A stretch of DNA of 64,000 nucleotides, taken from contig NZ_QJSP01000009.1 in NCBI RefSeq assembly GCF_003217475.1, positions 124,001 through 188,000 of the forward strand. Reading direction: 5' to 3'. The first letter of the stretch is position 1. Every line of letters starts with the position of its first letter. The position numbers and the translations under genes are program-made. This document shows positions 24,866 to 34,161 of this stretch, in pieces. The notes under the pieces were generated by a model, which saw only the letters and a program-made list of their open reading frames with translations, ran no database searches and had not been told where the DNA came from. This stretch comes from Williamsia limnetica (GTDB lineage Bacteria > Actinomycetota > Actinomycetes > Mycobacteriales > Mycobacteriaceae).

Positions 24866-25798
24866 TCACCACACGCCTTCCGGATGTGCCCGTGCGACGC
24901 TCTGCAATTCGGCGATCAAGTGGCCCATGGCCTCGGTGTGGATCCCGCGACGTCCGCCGCGGCCACCGATCGTTCCGACGTTGCGGTTGCCTGGTGCCTC
25001 CAGCTCGGCCGCATGCAGCACGTGCGCAATCACGGAATCGAACTCCTCCCTGGCATCACGCGGATCGACGGCGACCGAGACCGCCGCGAGGGCGATCTCA
25101 TCGTCGGTTGGCAGGAACAATTCGTCGATGTACGGAAAGACCCGCTCGAGGGCATCGGTGATTCGTCGTTTGGATTCATCTGTGCCACAACCCAAAGTGA
25201 CGACCCACCGCGCAGCGTAGTCGCGGTGATAGGTCAGTTCTTTGACGCCCTTCGATGCGACGGCGGCCAGGACCGGGTCACGTGATGTCCGTAGCCGATC
25301 GAAGACGGCCAGTCGCCAGGTGGTGAAGAGAAGTAGCCGGACCTGGGTCTTGGCGAAGTCTCCGTTGCCGATCTCGCACAGCCGGACGTTGCGGAAGTCG
25401 CTTTCGTCGCGAAAGAAAGCCAGGGCGTCTTCGGACGGCACCGGCGAGGTGTCGGAGATGTACGGCACCACAGCGGGATCCGCGGCGGCGGCGCGAGCGA
25501 GAAGCAGGCGCGCCTGTCCCAGGAGATCGAGGCCCACGTTCGCGAGTGCCACCTCTTCTTCGAGTTCCGGTGCGCGAGTGCTCCACTGCGCGAGCCGCTG
25601 GGAACTGATCAGGGCGTCGTCGCCGAGCATCAGGCAGTACGCCGCCAGGGCGGTCAGATCGACGTCGTCGGGGACGGTGGTGTCGACGCCGGCAAGCGGA
25701 TCGTCGAAGCTGGTGCCGAAGGCCCACTGTCCGTGAGAGTCTTCGTCGACCAGCCCTTCATAGGCGTTGTCGTGGTCAATCATTGGGCCAGGCCTCAC
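24866..25798 (-). CDS. paaC: Phenylacetyl-CoA 1,2-epoxidase structural subunit
   Basis: 310 residues from a GTG overlapping the paaB stop; an ATG at 25783 is also possible. It has a ferritin-like helical fold (ALAAYCLMLGDDALISSQRL, ELEEEVALANVGLDLLGQAR, KGVKELTYHRDYAARWVVTLG). PaaC is the catalytically inactive partner that stabilises PaaA. It is longer at the N-terminus than the E. coli protein, which is usual in actinobacteria. Confidence 0.95.
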   Translation of the reverse strand: MRPGPMIDHDNAYEGLVDEDSHGQWAFGTSFDDPLAGVDTTVPDDVDLTALAAYCLMLGDDALISSQRLAQWSTRAPELEEEVALANVGLDLLGQARLLLARAAAADPAVVPYISDTSPVPSEDALAFFRDESDFRNVRLCEIGNGDFAKTQVRLLLFTTWRLAVFDRLRTSRDPVLAAVASKGVKELTYHRDYAARWVVTLGCGTDESKRRITDALERVFPYIDELFLPTDDEIALAAVSVAVDPRDAREEFDSVIAHVLHAAELEAPGNRNVGTIGGRGGRRGIHTEAMGHLIAELQSVARAHPEGVW

Positions 25799-26157
25799 AT
25801 GTGGGGAACGTCGTCGGGGATGTCGTAGAACGTCGGGTGGCGATACACCTTGTCACCGCTTGGGGCGAAGAATGGATCCCTTTCTGACGGACTGGAGGCG
25901 ATGATCGAGTTGGAGGCGACCACCCAGATGCTGACACCCTCGTTGCGGCGGGTGTAGACGTCGCGGGCGTGCCGTAGCGCCATCTCGTTGTCAGCTGCGT
26001 GCAATGAGCCCACATGGACGTGGTTGAGGCCGCGCTTACCACGGAGGAAGACCTCGAACAGCGGCCAATCAGCCTTCACGGCAGACTTTTTCGGCTCGAC
26101 CGGAACATCTTCGATCGGGACGGCACCGTGGCCGCCTTCGGCGCTCTGTTCACTCAT
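25795..26157 (-). CDS. paaB: Phenylacetyl-CoA 1,2-epoxidase subunit B
   Basis: 120 residues from the ATG at 26157, 4-base overlap with paa[42 protein letters not shown] is the PaaB core (given here only as its recognisable pattern: EVFxR followed by HVGSLHA and [12 protein letters not shown]). It bridges PaaAC heterodimers. A 28-residue polar N-terminal extension precedes the core. Confidence 0.94.
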   Translation of the reverse strand: MSEQSAEGGHGAVPIEDVPVEPKKSAVKADWPLFEVFLRGKRGLNHVHVGSLHAADNEMALRHARDVYTRRNEGVSIWVVASNSIIASSPSERDPFFAPSGDKVYRHPTFYDIPDDVPHM

Positions 26158-27116
26158 GATGCTGCTTTCTTGTCTCGCGCCGCGAATGCCATCGCGGCTT
26201 CTCGAACCCAGGCGCCGTCCTCGTGTGCGGCGCGGCGATTGGCGATACGTTCGATGTTGGAGGTGCCGTTCCCCTTGACGACGGCCAGGAACTCGCTCCA
26301 ATCGGGCTCGCCGAAGTCGTGCGATTTCCGGTTCGCGTTCCACTTCAGGTCGGGATCGGGAAAGGTGACGCCAAGAGCTTTCGCCTGCGGGATGCTCATG
26401 TCGACAAACCGTTGGCGCAGTTCGTCGTTGGTGTGACGTTTGATGCCCCACTTCATCGACTGCTCGGTGTTCGGGGACTCGTCGTCCGGGGGGCCGAACA
26501 TCATCAATGCCGGCCACCACCAGCGGTTGACCGATTCCTGCACCATGGCGCGCTGCTCGTCGGTGCCGCGCATCATTTTGGTCAGCAGTTCGAAACCTTG
26601 GCGCTGATGGAACGACTCCTCCTTGCACACGCGGATCATGGCGCGTGCGTAGGGTCCGAACGAGCTGCGGCACAAAGGAACCTGGTTGCAGATGGCCGCC
26701 CCGTCCACCAGCCAGCCGATGGTGCCGACGTCGGCGTACGTCAGGGTTGGGTAGTTGAAGATCGAGGAGTACTTCTGCTTGCCCTCGATCAGCTTCTCGG
26801 TGAGGTCGGAACGGTCGGCGCCGAGCGTCTCGGCCGCGGAGTAGAGGTACAGGCCGTGGCCGGCCTCGTCCTGCACTTTGGCCATAAGGATCGCCTTGCG
26901 GCGCAGCGAGGGGGCGCGGGTGAGCCAGTTGCCTTCGGGCTGCATGCCGATGATCTCGGAGTGCGCGTGCTGCGCGATCTGCCGGATCAGGGTCTTGCGG
27001 TAGCCGTCGGGCATCCAATCACGGGGTTCCACTCGTTGCCCGGCATCGATGGTGTGGTCGAACTCCTGCAGCAGTGCCTCTTCGGGCGCTCCGGAAATGT
27101 CGTGTGAGGTGTTCAT
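26154..27116 (-). CDS. paaA: Phenylacetyl-CoA 1,2-epoxidase catalytic subunit
   Basis: 320 residues. The diiron ligands are seen in [20 protein letters not shown] (ExxH) and [15 protein letters not shown] (ExxH). It epoxidises the ring of phenylacetyl-CoA with O2. First gene of the A-B-C-D-E-K operon. The start at 27116 is 14 bases from the putative PaaR box at 27131-27152, so repressor binding there would block initiation. Confidence 0.96.
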   Translation of the reverse strand: MNTSHDISGAPEEALLQEFDHTIDAGQRVEPRDWMPDGYRKTLIRQIAQHAHSEIIGMQPEGNWLTRAPSLRRKAILMAKVQDEAGHGLYLYSAAETLGADRSDLTEKLIEGKQKYSSIFNYPTLTYADVGTIGWLVDGAAICNQVPLCRSSFGPYARAMIRVCKEESFHQRQGFELLTKMMRGTDEQRAMVQESVNRWWWPALMMFGPPDDESPNTEQSMKWGIKRHTNDELRQRFVDMSIPQAKALGVTFPDPDLKWNANRKSHDFGEPDWSEFLAVVKGNGTSNIERIANRRAAHEDGAWVREAAMAFAARDKKAAS

Positions 27117-27130
27117 ACGTCCTGCCTTAG

Positions 27131-27152
27131 TAACCGAATGATCGGTTGGTAT
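27131..27152. promoter_or_regulatory. Putative PaaR operator before paaA
   Basis: TAACCGAA-N6-GTTGGTAT aligns with the 22-bp boxes at 29614 and 30345. It also contains the tighter repeat AACCGA-ATGA-TCGGTT at 27132-27147. The right half is the weakest of the three boxes. Confidence 0.55.
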
Positions 27153-27198
27153 TTAGTATCCACGAAAGTGACCCGGAACACAAGATCCGGGCGGAAGA

Positions 27199-27978
27199 TC
27201 AGCGGCCGGTGAAAGCCGGCTTCTTCTTGGCCAGGAATGCGTCGACCGCTGCCTTGTGGTCGGCCGTCGTGCCGAGGCGCTGCTGGGCTGCGCGCTCGCG
27301 TTCGAGCGACTCGGCCGGCCCTCCCACGGAGGCTGCGACCAGCGACTTCACCTCGCGATAGGCGGCCGTGGGACCGGCCGCGAGTGTGGTTGCCAGGGTG
27401 TGCGCGGTCGTGAGGACGTCCTCGTCTGCGACCACCCGATGGACCAGACCCCAGTCCAGCGCCTGATCGGCCGTGACGCGGTCTCCGAGCAGCATCAATC
27501 CGGCTGCCCGGCTGCTGCCCAGTGCGTCGACGAGAGCATGACTCAGGCCGGAGTCGCTTGCCAGCGCGATCCCGGTGAAGGCTGTCGCAAAAGTGGTCTT
27601 CGTGCCGGCGACGCGTATGTCTGCGGCGAGGGCGATGCCGAAACCAGCGCCGACGCAGGCACCCGGGATCGCGACGACGACCGGCACCTCGATGTCGGCG
27701 ATGGCCGCGATCAGTGGGTTGTAGTGTTCGGCGACGGTGTCCATCGCGGTGGTGGGGTCCGCCTCCAGTGCGCTGACATGCTCGGACAGATCCTGTCCGA
27801 CGCAGAAGTTCTTACCTTCCGCGGTGATCAGGACCGCCCGGACCGAGGGGTCCTTTGCGGCAGTCGTCACCGCGTCCAGGAGAGCGAGTTTTGTGGCGAC
27901 GTCCAGCGCGTTGTGCGCGGCCGGGCGGGCCAGGGTGATGGTCGCCAGACCGTCGGTGGTGTTCAGTACAGCAGTCAT
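27199..27978 (-). CDS. paaG: Ring-1,2-epoxyphenylacetyl-CoA isomerase (enoyl-CoA hydratase family)
   Basis: 259 residues of the crotonase fold, with the oxyanion-hole sequence VVAIPGACVGAGFGIALAADIRVA. The active-site Asp occurs in GIALASDSGLSHALVDALG, matching the PDSG position of PaaG rather than the two-Glu site of hydratases. PaaG converts the epoxide to the oxepin. It is the last gene of the F-H-G operon and overlaps paaH by 4 bases. Assignment between PaaG and a generic hydratase rests on that Asp and the context. Confidence 0.88.
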   Translation of the reverse strand: MTAVLNTTDGLATITLARPAAHNALDVATKLALLDAVTTAAKDPSVRAVLITAEGKNFCVGQDLSEHVSALEADPTTAMDTVAEHYNPLIAAIADIEVPVVVAIPGACVGAGFGIALAADIRVAGTKTTFATAFTGIALASDSGLSHALVDALGSSRAAGLMLLGDRVTADQALDWGLVHRVVADEDVLTTAHTLATTLAAGPTAAYREVKSLVAASVGGPAESLERERAAQQRLGTTADHKAAVDAFLAKKKPAFTGR

Positions 27979-28853
27979 GATGTGACCTCATCCCAGGTGT
28001 AGAAACCTTGTCCGCTCTTGCGTCCGAGTTCACCCCGGGCGACTTTGTCGCGCAACAACTGTGGGGGTGTAAAGCGCTCACCGAGGGTTGTGGCCAGGTG
28101 CTCGGCGATCGCCAGTCGAACATCGAGGCCGACCAGATCCGTCGAGCGGAGCGGACCCATCGGATGTCGGTAGCCGAGCTCCATCGCGTGGTCGATCGAT
28201 TCGGCGTCGGCGACACCGTCCTCCAACATGCGAATGGCTTCGAGTCCGAGGCAGATACCCAGTCGGCTCGTGGCGAAGCCGGGGGAGTCGTTGACCAGGA
28301 CGCCGGTCTTGCCGAGGATGCCGACCCAGTCCCGCACACTTTCGACGACATCGTCGGCGGTGGCCGGCGCGCGCACGATCTCGACCAGCGCCGAGGCCGG
28401 TACCGGATTGAAGAAATGCATACCGATGAATCGGCTGGGATCGGCCAGTGCGGAACCGAGTTCGGCGATGGAGATCGAACTGGTGTTGCTCGCGATGACC
28501 GTCGACGGCGACACGGTCTTGTCGACAAGGCCGAGGACCTCGAGCTTCAGTGCCGGAATTTCCGGGACCGCCTCGACGACGAGGTCGAGCTCGGACGGCA
28601 GCTCGGTGGGATCGCCGACCGTCGAGACCCTTGCGAGGATCTCCGCCGGATCGCCGTCCAGCTTGCCACGCTCATGTGCGCGGGTGAGACCCGTCGCGAC
28701 CCGCTCGCGGGCCGCAGCCTGGCCGGCCGTCTCGGCGATGACGACGGTCGAGCCGAGTGCGGCGAAGACCTGGGCGATGCCGGCGCCCATCCGGCCGCCC
28801 CCGATCACTCCGACTGAACGGACGACTCCGACGGTGCTGGGAATGTTCGTCAT
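27975..28853 (-). CDS. paaH: 3-hydroxyacyl-CoA dehydrogenase of phenylacetate degradation
   Basis: 292 residues from the ATG at 28853, preceded by GGAGAAGAG. The NAD motif is GVIGGGRMGAGIAQVFA. MHFFNPVPASALVEIV holds the family's catalytic His region, and the C-terminal dimer domain follows. It oxidises 3-hydroxyadipyl-CoA to 3-oxoadipyl-CoA. Overlaps both neighbours by 4 bases, so F, H and G are translationally coupled. Confidence 0.93.
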   Translation of the reverse strand: MTNIPSTVGVVRSVGVIGGGRMGAGIAQVFAALGSTVVIAETAGQAAARERVATGLTRAHERGKLDGDPAEILARVSTVGDPTELPSELDLVVEAVPEIPALKLEVLGLVDKTVSPSTVIASNTSSISIAELGSALADPSRFIGMHFFNPVPASALVEIVRAPATADDVVESVRDWVGILGKTGVLVNDSPGFATSRLGICLGLEAIRMLEDGVADAESIDHAMELGYRHPMGPLRSTDLVGLDVRLAIAEHLATTLGERFTPPQLLRDKVARGELGRKSGQGFYTWDEVTS

Positions 28854-29569
28854 CTCTTCTCCAGGAAAGCAGTCATACGTAGGTGTTTCTCCTCGTTGTC
28901 GAACAGCACGGCTTGCGCGATGTCGTTGGCCCAAGGGTGCGAACCGGGGGCGTCGACGATGGTTTTGGTCAGGCGCAGCGCGAGGGGCGCCTGCCGTGCC
29001 ATCCGATCCAGGAGCTCGTGCGCCGCGGCGAGGTGGTCGTCGGCGATATCGGCGACGAGTCCCGTCCTCAAGGCGGTCTCCGCATCCAGGTTTCGCCCGC
29101 CGAGCAGTACCTGTTTGGCCACCGATGCCCCGATGAGACCGGGTAGTCGGTACGTCGCGCCGGCGGCCGCCAGGATGCCGAGGCCGGGTTCGGGATTGCC
29201 GAAAACCGCAGACGGGGCGGCGATCCGGATGTCGCAGGCATACGAGAGTTCCGCACCACCGCCCAGCGCGTAGCCGCTGACGGCCGCGACGGTCGGGAGC
29301 GGGAGTTTCGCGATGCGATCGAACAGGTTGCGGTTGATGCCGGCAAATGCATCATCGCGGGTGCGCCCGCGGAGTTCTTTGATGTCCGCACCGCCGGCGA
29401 AGTGATCGCCGCGTCCGGTCAGGAGCAGCAGCTTCGGTTCGCGTTCGAGCGTTGCGCAGACGTCGTGCAGGTCGGAGATCATCTGGGCGTTGATTGCATT
29501 TCGCTGCGCGGGGCGGTCGAGCGTCACGACGCACCGATCCGGCCGGTCGTCGATGTCCAGCGTGCTCAC
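28850..29569 (-). CDS. paaF: Enoyl-CoA hydratase of phenylacetate degradation
   Basis: 239 residues. Crotonase-fold landmarks are HFAGGADIKELRG, VSGYALGGGAELSYACDIRIA and GNPEPGLGILAAAGATYRLP, where the Glu matches a hydratase active site. It hydrates 2,3-dehydroadipyl-CoA. First gene of the F-H-G operon and divergent from the TetR-type paaR; their shared gap contains the best PaaR-like box. Confidence 0.9.
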   Translation of the reverse strand: MSTLDIDDRPDRCVVTLDRPAQRNAINAQMISDLHDVCATLEREPKLLLLTGRGDHFAGGADIKELRGRTRDDAFAGINRNLFDRIAKLPLPTVAAVSGYALGGGAELSYACDIRIAAPSAVFGNPEPGLGILAAAGATYRLPGLIGASVAKQVLLGGRNLDAETALRTGLVADIADDHLAAAHELLDRMARQAPLALRLTKTIVDAPGSHPWANDIAQAVLFDNEEKHLRMTAFLEKR

Positions 29570-29613
29570 AGTCGGTCACACCCTTCGAAGTCGTCGTGGC
29601 TGTCCTCTATTAA

Positions 29614-29635
29614 TAACCGACTCTTTGGTCGGTTA
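29614..29635. promoter_or_regulatory. PaaR operator between paaF and paaR
   Basis: TAACCGAC-N6-GTCGGTTA is a perfect 8-base inverted repeat. It is centred between the divergent starts and fits autoregulation of paaR and repression of paaF-H-G until phenylacetyl-CoA appears. Confidence 0.7.
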
Positions 29636-29692
29636 GCAAGCGTCACATCAGTCGATCCCCGACTTTGGGTCGTCGTCTGGGAAGATGTGCCC

Positions 29693-30304
29693 ATGGCGAC
29701 TGCGCGTGTGATCAAGAGGACTGGGCTCCCCGGGCGTCCCGGCTACGACCTCGACTCCCTGCTTGCTGTCGCGGTCAAGGTCTTCAACGACAGGGGCTAC
29801 GACGGCACCAGCATGGAAGTGCTGGCGCAACGGCTCGGCATCAGTAAATCGTCGATCTATCACCACGTATCGGGAAAGCAAGAACTGCTCGAACTCGCCC
29901 TGAACCGGGCGCTCAACGCGCTGTTCGCGGTGACCACCGAGGAGCAGACGACCCAGGGTCCTTACGTCGACCGCCTGGAACACCTGGTCCGGCGCAGTGT
30001 CGAGATCCTGGTCGCTGAACTTCCGTACGTCACCTTGCTCCTGCGTGTCCGGGGGAATTCGGAGATCGAACGCAAGGCGCTGGCTCGTCGTCGAGAGTTC
30101 GATGCCTTCGTGAGCGGGCTCGTCGTCTCTGCAGCGCAAGAGGGTGATCTGCGCGAAGACGTCGACCCCGCGCTGGCCTCGAAGCTGATCTTCGGAACCG
30201 TCAACTCGCTCATCGAGTGGTACAAACCGCGCACCGGCGGTTCGTCGTCGGATCTGGCCGATGCCGTCGTGGCTGTGACCTTCAACGGGCTTCGTCGCTC
30301 CTGA
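29693..30304 (+). CDS. paaR: TetR family repressor of phenylacetate genes
   Basis: 203 residues from the ATG at 29693; the frame is open much further upstream but overlaps paaF, so the short form is preferred. The helix-turn-helix is AVKVFNDRGYDGTSMEVLAQ then RLGISKSSIYHHVSGK. In actinobacteria and Thermus, TetR-type PaaR is released by phenylacetyl-CoA. It sits between the F-H-G and Z operons, and its putative box occurs at all three paa promoters. Confidence 0.88.
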   Translation: MATARVIKRTGLPGRPGYDLDSLLAVAVKVFNDRGYDGTSMEVLAQRLGISKSSIYHHVSGKQELLELALNRALNALFAVTTEEQTTQGPYVDRLEHLVRRSVEILVAELPYVTLLLRVRGNSEIERKALARRREFDAFVSGLVVSAAQEGDLREDVDPALASKLIFGTVNSLIEWYKPRTGGSSSDLADAVVAVTFNGLRRS

Positions 30305-30344
30305 TCGTTCTCTTGACATGACCCCGTCTGCCGCGCGAAGGTAA

Positions 30345-30366
30345 TTACCGACCGAACGTACGGTGA
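30345..30366. promoter_or_regulatory. Putative PaaR operator before paaZ
   Basis: TTACCGAC-N6-TACGGTGA has the same 22-bp length as the box at 29614. It lies 13 bases before the paaZ start and downstream of a TTGACA element at 30313-30318. No convincing -10 was found. Confidence 0.6.
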
Positions 30367-30378
30367 GACGGAGATGTT

Positions 30379-32424
30379 GTGACCAGAATGTTGGAGAGTT
30401 ACGCACAGGGACGTTGGTTCGCCGCGTCCGATGAGGGCACACCGCTGCTCAGCGCAATCGATGGAACCGAGGTCGCGAGGATCTCGTCGAGCGGACTCGA
30501 CGTCGCCGGCATGATCGATTACGCACGGACTGTCGGAGGCCCGGCACTCGCCGCCCTGACCTTCCACGAGCGCGCGGGGATCCTCAAGCAACTCGGGCTC
30601 ACGTTGATGGCCGGCAAGGACGAGTTCTACGAGGTCTCCCGGCTCACCGGCGCCACCAAGCGCGACTCCGGCGTCGACATCGACGGCGGATTCGGAACAG
30701 TGCTCAGCTATGCGAGCAAAGCTCGTCGCGAATTGCCCAACGACACGGTTTATCTCGACGGCGAGGTGGAGCAGCTCGGGAAGAAAGCGACGTTCCTCGG
30801 GCAGCACATCTACACGTCGCGTCAGGGCGTGGCCGTGCAGATCAATGCTTTCAACTTCCCGGTGTGGGGCTTCCTCGAGAAGCTGGCCCCGGCATTCATC
30901 GCGGGCGTCCCGTCAATCATCAAGCCCGCCAGCCAAACCGCGTATCTGACCGAAGTGGTCGTCCGCCGGATCATCGAGTCGGAACTGCTCCCGGAGGGCT
31001 CGATCCAGCTCCTGTCGGGCAGCGCCCGCGGGGTGCTCGACCATCTCGGTGGCCAGGATTCGGTGGCGTTCACCGGTTCGGCCGACACCGCGGCGACGCT
31101 CCGGTCGCATCCGAACGTCGTAGGGGAGGGTGTGCGGTTCACCGCCGAGGCCGACTCGCTGAATGCGTCGGTGCTCGGCCCCGACATCGCGATGGCCGAC
31201 CCCGAATTCGACCTCTTCATCAAGCAACTCGTGACAGAGATGACGGTGAAGGCCGGGCAGAAATGCACCGCGATCCGGCGCGCGCTGGTGCCGCAGGCGC
31301 TGGTCGGCGCCGTGATCGAGTCAGCAACGCAGCGCCTGGCGCAGGTTGTCGTCGGTGATCCGGACGCCGAGGGTGTCACCATGGGTGCGCTCGCCAGCTT
31401 TGAGCAGCGCGACGAGGTGCTCAAATCCCTTCGCGGGCTGACAAAGTCCGCGGAGATCGTCTTCGGCGACCCGGAATCGGTCGACGTGGTCGGTGCCTCC
31501 GCGGCATCCGGTTCTTTCATGTCGCCCATCCTCTTGCGTGCCGGTGACAAGTCGGCCACAGAGCCGCACGAGATCGAGGCCTTCGGACCGGTGTCGACGG
31601 TCATCGGTTACGACGACACCGCCGACCTGATCGATCTCGCCGCCCGAGGCAAGGGCAGCCTCGTGGCGTCCCTCGTCACCAAGGACTCGGTGATCGCTCG
31701 TGAGATCGTCCTGGGCCTGGCGCCGTACCACGGCCGGGTTCTGGTACTCAACAGCGAAGATGCCCGGGAGTCGACCGGACACGGATCGCCGCTGCCGGTG
31801 CTCGTGCATGGTGGACCCGGACGAGCCGGCGGGGGCGAAGAGCTAGGCGGCATGCGCGGCGTCCTGCACCATATGCAACGCACTGCAATCCAGGGAACCC
31901 CGAACGTGCTGACCGCTGTCGGGAACAAGTGGGTCACGGGTTCTGATCGCACCACCGGTGATGTTCATCCGTTTCGCAAAGACCTGGGCGAACTGAAACT
32001 CGGGGACACGATCGTCGGTGGCCCACGGCAGGTGACACGTGCCGACATCGACCATTTCGCCGAGTTCACCGGTGACACCTTCTACGCTCACACCGATCCG
32101 GAGGCGGCGGCTGCCAATCCGCTGTTCGGAGGGATTGTCGCGCACGGATACCTCGTGGTCTCGCTGGCTGCGGGGCTCTTCGTCGATCCCGACCCTGGCC
32201 CGGTCCTCGCGAACTTCGGGGTCGACAGCCTGCGCTTCCTCACACCCGTCAAAGCCGAGGACTCGCTCACGGTGACCCTCACCGCCAAACTCATCACTCC
32301 GCGGCAGAGCGCCGACTACGGCGAAGTTCGCTGGGACGCAGTGGTCGTCAACCAGAACGACGAACCGGTCGCCACCTATGACGTCCTGACGCTCGTCGCC
32401 AAACCAGAAGGAGTTCAGGCATGA
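30379..32424 (+). CDS. paaZ: Bifunctional oxepin-CoA hydrolase / semialdehyde dehydrogenase
   Basis: 681 residues from the GTG at 30379. Residues 1 to about 520 are an aldehyde dehydrogenase with C296 (KAGQKCTAIRR) and E257 (FTAEADSLN), matching E. coli PaaZ positions closely. Residues about 540-681 are a MaoC-like hydratase with FAEFTGDTFYAHTDPEAA and NPLFGGIVAHGYL. It opens the oxepin ring and oxidises the resulting aldehyde. It leads a three-gene unit with the EthD gene and paaI, each overlapping the next by 4 bases. Confidence 0.96.
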   Translation: MTRMLESYAQGRWFAASDEGTPLLSAIDGTEVARISSSGLDVAGMIDYARTVGGPALAALTFHERAGILKQLGLTLMAGKDEFYEVSRLTGATKRDSGVDIDGGFGTVLSYASKARRELPNDTVYLDGEVEQLGKKATFLGQHIYTSRQGVAVQINAFNFPVWGFLEKLAPAFIAGVPSIIKPASQTAYLTEVVVRRIIESELLPEGSIQLLSGSARGVLDHLGGQDSVAFTGSADTAATLRSHPNVVGEGVRFTAEADSLNASVLGPDIAMADPEFDLFIKQLVTEMTVKAGQKCTAIRRALVPQALVGAVIESATQRLAQVVVGDPDAEGVTMGALASFEQRDEVLKSLRGLTKSAEIVFGDPESVDVVGASAASGSFMSPILLRAGDKSATEPHEIEAFGPVSTVIGYDDTADLIDLAARGKGSLVASLVTKDSVIAREIVLGLAPYHGRVLVLNSEDARESTGHGSPLPVLVHGGPGRAGGGEELGGMRGVLHHMQRTAIQGTPNVLTAVGNKWVTGSDRTTGDVHPFRKDLGELKLGDTIVGGPRQVTRADIDHFAEFTGDTFYAHTDPEAAAANPLFGGIVAHGYLVVSLAAGLFVDPDPGPVLANFGVDSLRFLTPVKAEDSLTVTLTAKLITPRQSADYGEVRWDAVVVNQNDEPVATYDVLTLVAKPEGVQA

Positions 32425-32732
32425 GTTTTCGTCTCGCCGTCTGCTACGGCACCCCGAAGGACCCATCCGCTTTCGACGAGCACTACGTGAATGTGCATGT
32501 GCCGCTGGCGGACAAAGTACCTGGTCTGACCGACTACACCTGGGGGAAGGTCGCATCGGTCGACGGGTCCGTGCCGCCCTACTACGCCATCGCCAATCTG
32601 TGCTTCCCCGACGAGGCCGCGCTGAAAGCCGGTATGGCCTCGGACGAGATGAAGGCCGCGGGCAAGGACCTGCGTAACTTCGCCGATGGCGGCGTCACGA
32701 TGTTCACGCAGGAAGAGCGTTCGGTACGGTGA
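32421..32732 (+). CDS. EthD domain protein
   Basis: 103 residues. The ferredoxin-like EthD pattern is clear: AVCYGTPKDPSAFDEHYVNVHVPLADKVPGL, with the paired His residues of HYxxxHxPL. EthD proteins are small dimeric barrels found beside catabolic oxygenases; most have no proven reaction. Its 4-base overlaps with paaZ and paaI tie it to the phenylacetate pathway, where it might act on an unstable intermediate. That role is inference. Confidence 0.88.
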   Translation: MSFRLAVCYGTPKDPSAFDEHYVNVHVPLADKVPGLTDYTWGKVASVDGSVPPYYAIANLCFPDEAALKAGMASDEMKAAGKDLRNFADGGVTMFTQEERSVR

Positions 32733-33133
32733 CCGCGACTGACTTCCTGGTCGCGCGGGAGATGCTGGACGCCGACGTGGCGTCTCGCTCCCTCGGCATC
32801 GAACTGCTCGAGCTGTCCGCGGGTGGTGCCAGGGCGTCCATGACGGTCACCCCCGAGATGGCCAACGGGTACTCGATCACCCACGGCGGGTACGTCTTCA
32901 TGCTGGCCGACACGACGTTTGCGCTCGCTTGCAACAGCCATGACGAGCCTGCGGTCGCGGCGCGCGCAGACATCCGATATCTACGTTCGACCACTGTGGG
33001 AGACGTGTTGATCGCCGAAGCGGTGGAGCGGGCACGATATGGCCGTAACGGGATCTACGACGTCACGGTCACCCGGGACGGCGACGTCGTAGCCGAGTTC
33101 CGCGGAGACAGTCGGACGTTGTCACGCCGGTGA
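32729..33133 (+). CDS. paaI: Phenylacetate-pathway thioesterase
   Basis: 134 residues of hot-dog fold. ANGYSITHGGYVFMLADTTFALACN carries the HGG core and the catalytic Asp region of PaaI thioesterases. PaaI hydrolyses ring-hydroxylated phenylacetyl-CoA and related thioesters, which frees trapped CoA when the pathway stalls. It is the last gene of the paaZ unit. No paaJ thiolase follows. Confidence 0.93.
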   Translation: MTATDFLVAREMLDADVASRSLGIELLELSAGGARASMTVTPEMANGYSITHGGYVFMLADTTFALACNSHDEPAVAARADIRYLRSTTVGDVLIAEAVERARYGRNGIYDVTVTRDGDVVAEFRGDSRTLSRR

Positions 33134-33180
33134 CGGATGCGCGCCGGCCCTTGGCGACATCGGAGTGACGAAGTCGATGA

Positions 33181-34161
33181 TTGCATCCCGTCACGATCGG
33201 ATACCCGGTGTCAGGCGGGTCGATCGGTGAAGGGTGTGAGGTGGACGGGCGGACGTTGCATTACGGCGAGTTCTACGGCGTCAAGGATGGCCCGGATACC
33301 GACGCGCGGGATCTCCTGCTCGTGTGGGGCAACTGCCAAGCAGAAGCTCTGCGCATCGTGCTGTCGAGTTCTGTGGACCTTCCGTACCGGACCGTGCGGG
33401 TGCCGCCCGTCCATGAACTGGAGTCCGCCGACATGCCATCGGTCGAACGGCTGGTCCGGCGCGCTGCGGTGATCGTCACCCAACCGGTCCGCGCGGGATA
33501 CCGGGGACTACCGATCGGCGGCGAAGATCTGGAAGCGATGGCGCCTGCTGCGACGCACGTGATCTGGCCGGTCATTCGCTACGGTGGCCTGTACCCGTTT
33601 CAGGCGATCGTCAGGCATCCCGCGAGCCCGGCCGCCTCTCCGGCAGCAGTCCCGTATCACGATCTGAGAACCATTGTCGCGGTCAGAGATCGTCGGACGA
33701 GGTTTGCAGAGTGGAACATCGATGTCGGACCTGAGCGTCTCCGCGCGGCGGCTCGCTGGAGTGTCGAGCAGCTCGCCGCCAGAGAGCGTCGGCACTGCGA
33801 CGTCGCGGTCTCCGACGCCCTGCTCGGGTTAGGGGCTGACGCTGCGCACACGATCAATCACCCCGGTAATCCGGTGCTGCTGACTTTGGGTATCCGGATC
33901 CTCGAAAAACTCGGCGCCGGTGCACCACGCCTGCCGGAGCGCGAACTGTTGGGGAATATTCGGGCCCCGCTGCAACGGAGTGTCGTTGACGCACTGGGTC
34001 TGGCAGGCAAGGCCCGCGACAACTGGGTCGTCGACGGCGTGCCGGTGAGCGAAGAGTACGTCCACGAGCGCCAGATGGCCTGGTACGTAGAACATCCCGA
34101 GTTCATCGAGGCCGCTCTGGACCGCTATGACGAGCTGATCGAAATTCTGGGGCTTTCATGA
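33181..34161 (+). CDS. WcbI-like polysaccharide biosynthesis protein
   Basis: Up to 326 residues. The start is unsure: TTG at 33181, or GTG at 33208 or 33241 (the last has GAAGGG upstream). LLLVWGNCQAEALRIVL, with the paired Gly-Asn-Cys-Gln motif, and the later HPGNPVLLTLGIRILEKLG match the WcbI fold, which binds CoA and acetyl-CoA in Burkholderia capsule synthesis. Its Cys-His site suggests acyl transfer. It overlaps the glycosyltransferase gene by 4 bases, so it belongs to a three-gene surface-glycan unit. Confidence 0.72.
   Translation: MHPVTIGYPVSGGSIGEGCEVDGRTLHYGEFYGVKDGPDTDARDLLLVWGNCQAEALRIVLSSSVDLPYRTVRVPPVHELESADMPSVERLVRRAAVIVTQPVRAGYRGLPIGGEDLEAMAPAATHVIWPVIRYGGLYPFQAIVRHPASPAASPAAVPYHDLRTIVAVRDRRTRFAEWNIDVGPERLRAAARWSVEQLAARERRHCDVAVSDALLGLGADAAHTINHPGNPVLLTLGIRILEKLGAGAPRLPERELLGNIRAPLQRSVVDALGLAGKARDNWVVDGVPVSEEYVHERQMAWYVEHPEFIEAALDRYDELIEILGLS

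Noticed and set aside
26158-27018. Long frame extending paaB upstream
   Set aside because: It runs through paaA in another frame; paaB has a normal start at 26157.
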